Below are positions 61,101 to 64,000 of a DNA stretch of 64,000 nucleotides, one piece after another. Positions within the stretch are counted from its first letter, which is position 1, and each line of letters starts with the position of its first letter. Source of the stretch: Chaetorhynchus papuensis. Lineage: Eukaryota; Chordata; Aves; Passeriformes; Rhipiduridae. Below the pieces are notes generated by a model that saw only the letters and a program-made list of their open reading frames with translations, had not been told where the DNA came from and did not search any database. The stretch spans positions 68,254 through 132,253 of the forward strand of contig VWYX01000366.1 of the NCBI GenBank assembly GCA_013396525.1. Direction: 5' to 3'. Position numbers and translations under genes: made by a program.

Positions 61101-62769
61101 GGCTTTTACTTGCTTTTGTAAATGGTTTTGAGTAATTCTACCACTTAATTATTTATTTCACTAACCATCTGTTTGAAATGGACGGGTCAGTAAACATACC
61201 TGCTTATATATGCTACTGGCACTTTTTCCAGTCATTAATTTTGTATGGGTTTTATTGTGGATCTGTTGAAAGAAGTGTACCCTTCTGTGATTTTACTGTG
61301 TTCTTCCTAAACACGGTCTTAACCTGAGTCTGCTTCCTTCCTAATCTCAGAGGACCTGTGAAAATTCAGAGGCTGTTGGTGTCATCTTTCATGTATTTGT
61401 GATGTACAGTTATTGCCCATACTTAATCTAAATCTTCAGCCCGAGCTTAATGATCACTTTTTAGTGTGTGCCTTAACTTTTTGAATAGTTTAAGCTTTGC
61501 AACAATTTCTTGAAGTTACGCCCTACCTGAAGGAATGGAAACCTTCATTAAACATCCTCAGTTAGGACTTCAGCAAATGCTGAAACAAATTAGAAAGTGT
61601 GAGAAAAGTGAGTCAGCTGTTTATTTTATGACACTTAAGTAAGGCTTTACCTTTAATATTAACTTTTATTTTTAGGGAAAAAAGTTAACTATATATTAAT
61701 ACTGTAAAAAGAGAGTGGGGAACAGAAAGAGAGGAGGTCAATCAAAGTTTTGAAAAGGGGCTAATAATCTATTTGTCATAAGTGCTGAATATTGCTTTTG
61801 AAAGTAAATGTAATGCTGGATCTCAGGTAACCTCAGCAAAAAAATGAGGACCTTGAAAGAACCCTGATGGTATTAGAAACTGCAAACATTTGGTTTTTTT
61901 GTTTGTGGGTTTTTTTTTTTTTAGTGTTCAAAAAATAGTTTCTTCAATTCAGCTGCTGCAGATCGATCTTGTTTCTACTTAATAACATGGACTAAGTTGT
62001 GAATAATTAATGTCCTTTTGTGCAGGACATTTTTGAGAAAATTAGACCTGTTATCTTGAGTGTTTGCTTTGGTCTGAGGATGTAGAGTCCATGTGTAAGA
62101 GTTCACATTTGTTGGGGAGTTTGGATTGTGTGTACAGTTTAAAATCAAATACAGCAATTGTAGGAATTATTTTGATGATCCCATACCAACTGCAAATTTA
62201 AGGATTACACAGAATGTGACTCAGCATCAGGAACACCAGGTTGTGCAGGGCTTCTGGATTTGAGGCTGGTGGTTTTACCTGCTGCCTGGGGGTACAGGCA
62301 GGGCAGGGTGCCAGCAGGCTGGAGAGTCCAGAACTGAAGTCACCCCCTGTGGGGCAGTCTGAGAGCTACAAACATTTGGGGCTTATCTCAGGGCTCTTGT
62401 GGAGCTTGGACAAAAGTTATCGGAGTCTGCTGATGTTCTTGGAGCTGAAAGTGGGTTTTTGTACTGAGGGATAATGGGAGTCCTGGCATGGATGGGTTGT
62501 TGCGGAGGTGGACACTGAAAACACCTGGATTGCAGGTGGGGGGCCTGATAAAGGAGCTTCAGGTGTGGCAAGTGCAGGAATCTCTGCAATGAAGTGGATG
62601 CTTTGTCGGTTTTACAACTAGGAAGTATTGGCAAAATATGTCTGTTCAAAGCCACTTCCAGCGCTGCGTATTAAGTGCCAGATGATTAATGGAAAATACA
62701 CTGTGTGTGCTTGCAGGGCCCTGTGATGATTAATAGCTCCTAAAAGCTTGTAACAAATAAAGCCTGTAA
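58196..62769 (+). other. CDKAL1 large intron, segment 8
   Basis: Mostly AT-rich intron. The part at 60560-60800 has POU and homeodomain-type motifs. The final part (62220-62650) is GC-richer, with GGTGGGGGG-type tracts, and could be an unrecognised old repeat or the upstream part of the following CR1 copy. No exon is recognised. Confidence 0.6.
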
Positions 62770-64000
62770 ACAAAAAAAGGATGAGGATAAGGCTGAGATA
62801 ATTAATGCTTTCTTTGCTTAGTCTTTAACAGTCAGACCAGTTGATCCCAGTGTATCCAGCCTCCTGAGGGAGAAAACAGGGACAGAGAGCAGAATGAAGC
62901 CCCCATAATCCAAGGGGAAATGGTCAGTGACCTGCTATGCCATGTAGGTTAAGTCTGTTGTGTTGGGTGGGATCCATCTGAAGGTACTAAGGGAACTGGC
63001 AGAAGTGCTCACCTTCTCTGACCAAGAGACCCCCTTAGAGGGTAAGGGAAAGGCTGTGGATATTGTTCTCTTTCTGGACTGCAGTAAATCCTTTCATACT
63101 GTCTCTCACAGCACTCTCCTGGAGAAACTGCTCATGGTTTAGATGGATGCCCTGTTTGCTGGATTAGAAGCTGTCTGCCTGGAGAGTGGTAGTGAAAGGA
63201 ATTTGATCCTGCTGGTGGCTGGTCACGAGTGCTGTTACCCAGGGCTAAGTGTTGGGGCCAGTCCTGTTTAATACCTTTATCAATGATCTGAACAGGTGGA
63301 TCAAGTGCATCCTCAGTCAGTTTGTGGACCAAGCTGTGCGGGAGTGTAGATCTGCTGGAGAGTAGGAAGGCTCTGCTGAGGCATCTGGACAGGCTGGATC
63401 GATGGGCTGAGGCCAGTTGTATGGGGTTCAACAAGGCCGAGTGCTGGGTCCTGCACTTCAGTCACAACAACCCCAGGCAGCGCTGCAGGCTGGGGCAGAG
63501 TGGCTGGAAAGCTGCCCAGCAGAAAAGGACTTGGGGTGCTGGTCAACAGCGGCTGAACATGAGCCAGCAGTGCCCAGGTTGCCAAGAAGGCCAATGACAT
63601 CCTGGCCTGTATCAGCAACAGTGTGGCCAGCGGGGCCACAGCAGTGATCTTCCCCATGTACTCGGCACTAGTGAGGCTGTGCCTCAAGTCCTGTATCCAG
63701 TTTTGGGTTCCTTGCCACAAGAAAGACATTGAGGTGCTGGAGGGTGTCCAGAGAAGGGCAGTGGAGCTGGGGACGGGTCTGGAGCACAAGTCTGATGAGG
63801 AGCAGCTGAGGGCGCTGGAGGTGTTTAGCCTGGAGAAAAGGAGGATCGGAAGGAACCTTATTGTTCTCTACAACTGCCTGAAAGGATGGTGTAGTGAGCT
63901 GGGGGTTGGTCTTTTCTCCCAAGCAAGTAGCAAAAGGACAAGACAAGATGGTCTCAGGTTGCTCCAAGGGAGGGTTAGATTAGCTATTAGGAAAAATTTC
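62770..64000 (+). repeat. Long CR1 LINE copy with ORF2 remnants, running off the window
   Basis: Translation in shifting frames gives the CR1 ORF2 landmarks in order: an NAFFA-type motif (about 62800), GGIHLKVLRELAEVL (62963-63010), a GKAVDIV and DCSKSFHTVSHSTLLEKL block (63048-63132), and GSVDLLESRKAL with LDRLDRWAEASCM (63343-63421). These are followed by LNMSQQ and the KDIEVLEGVQR region (63720-63755). About 100 residues of reverse transcriptase appear to be deleted between the second and third landmarks. The FADD-type catalytic segment is replaced by FVDQ (about 63321), so the copy is dead. It is the longest element in the window, and its 3' end lies beyond 64000. Confidence 0.9.

Noticed and set aside
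63313..63789. 158-codon minus-strand open frame at the window end
   Set aside because: It is antisense to CR1 ORF2 remnants on the + strand, a shadow frame.
18237..64000. Next CDKAL1 coding exon within the window
   Set aside because: I looked on the + strand for the expected segment with the second cluster cysteine in phase 1 and found no match. A by-eye scan can miss a short exon, so this is absence of recognition only.
1..64000. tRNA, rRNA, CRISPR arrays, bacterial operons or viral genes
   Set aside because: No cloverleaf with A/B boxes, rRNA segments, regularly spaced repeats or intact viral coding regions were recognised. The content is that of a vertebrate nuclear locus.

Overview
This is an AT-rich vertebrate nuclear window, and almost certainly avian. 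It carries several 5'-truncated CR1 LINE copies, a solo LTR of a type I associate with avian endogenous retroviruses, and short introns. Two neighbouring protein-coding genes lie on the + strand, in the order conserved in human 6p22: the 3' end of E2F3, then the 5' end of CDKAL1. Both were identified from translated exons whose splice phases join exactly. I could run no database search, so species and repeat subfamily are not resolved.

Layout. Positions 1-1333 are the end of an E2F3 intron containing a CR1 copy. Three E2F3 coding exons follow (1334-1443, 3717-3852, 4566-4831), encoding the dimerisation/marked-box region and the retinoblastoma-binding activation domain. A roughly 2 kb 3' UTR ends near 6880, with microRNA-type and Pumilio-type sites and two close poly(A) signals. 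The intergenic spacer (about 6.9-11.4 kb) holds one LTR-like block. A CpG island (about 11.45-12.01 kb) with a GC box, a YY1-type ATGGCGG motif and several GTGAGT/GTGAGG donors marks the CDKAL1 promoter.

CDKAL1 then shows a probable 38-nt untranslated exon (13437-13474), a coding exon with the start codon (ATG at 15093) and a second coding exon (18124-18236). Together the coding exons give 93 residues of the tRNA methylthiotransferase N-terminus, including the first predicted iron-sulfur cysteine (Cys71). I found no later CDKAL1 exon, so 18237-64000 reads as a single intron of at least 45.7 kb. It contains further CR1 copies, an isolated CpG island, CTCF-like motifs, a splice-bounded 100-nt candidate exon and several homeodomain/POU-motif-rich stretches. 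In other vertebrates the long CDKAL1 introns are thought to hold regulatory DNA for the neighbouring SOX4, which makes these non-coding signals worth testing. The window ends inside a decayed CR1 copy that still shows reverse-transcriptase-derived sequence.

The two genes are unrelated in mechanism: E2F3 is a cell-cycle transcription factor, and CDKAL1 modifies adenosine 37 of certain tRNAs. I see no new protein-coding system. The most interesting unexplained signals are intronic: the orphan CpG island at 25.9 kb, the CTCF-like site beside a possible poison exon at 31 kb, and the POU-octamer tandem duplication at 54.3 kb.
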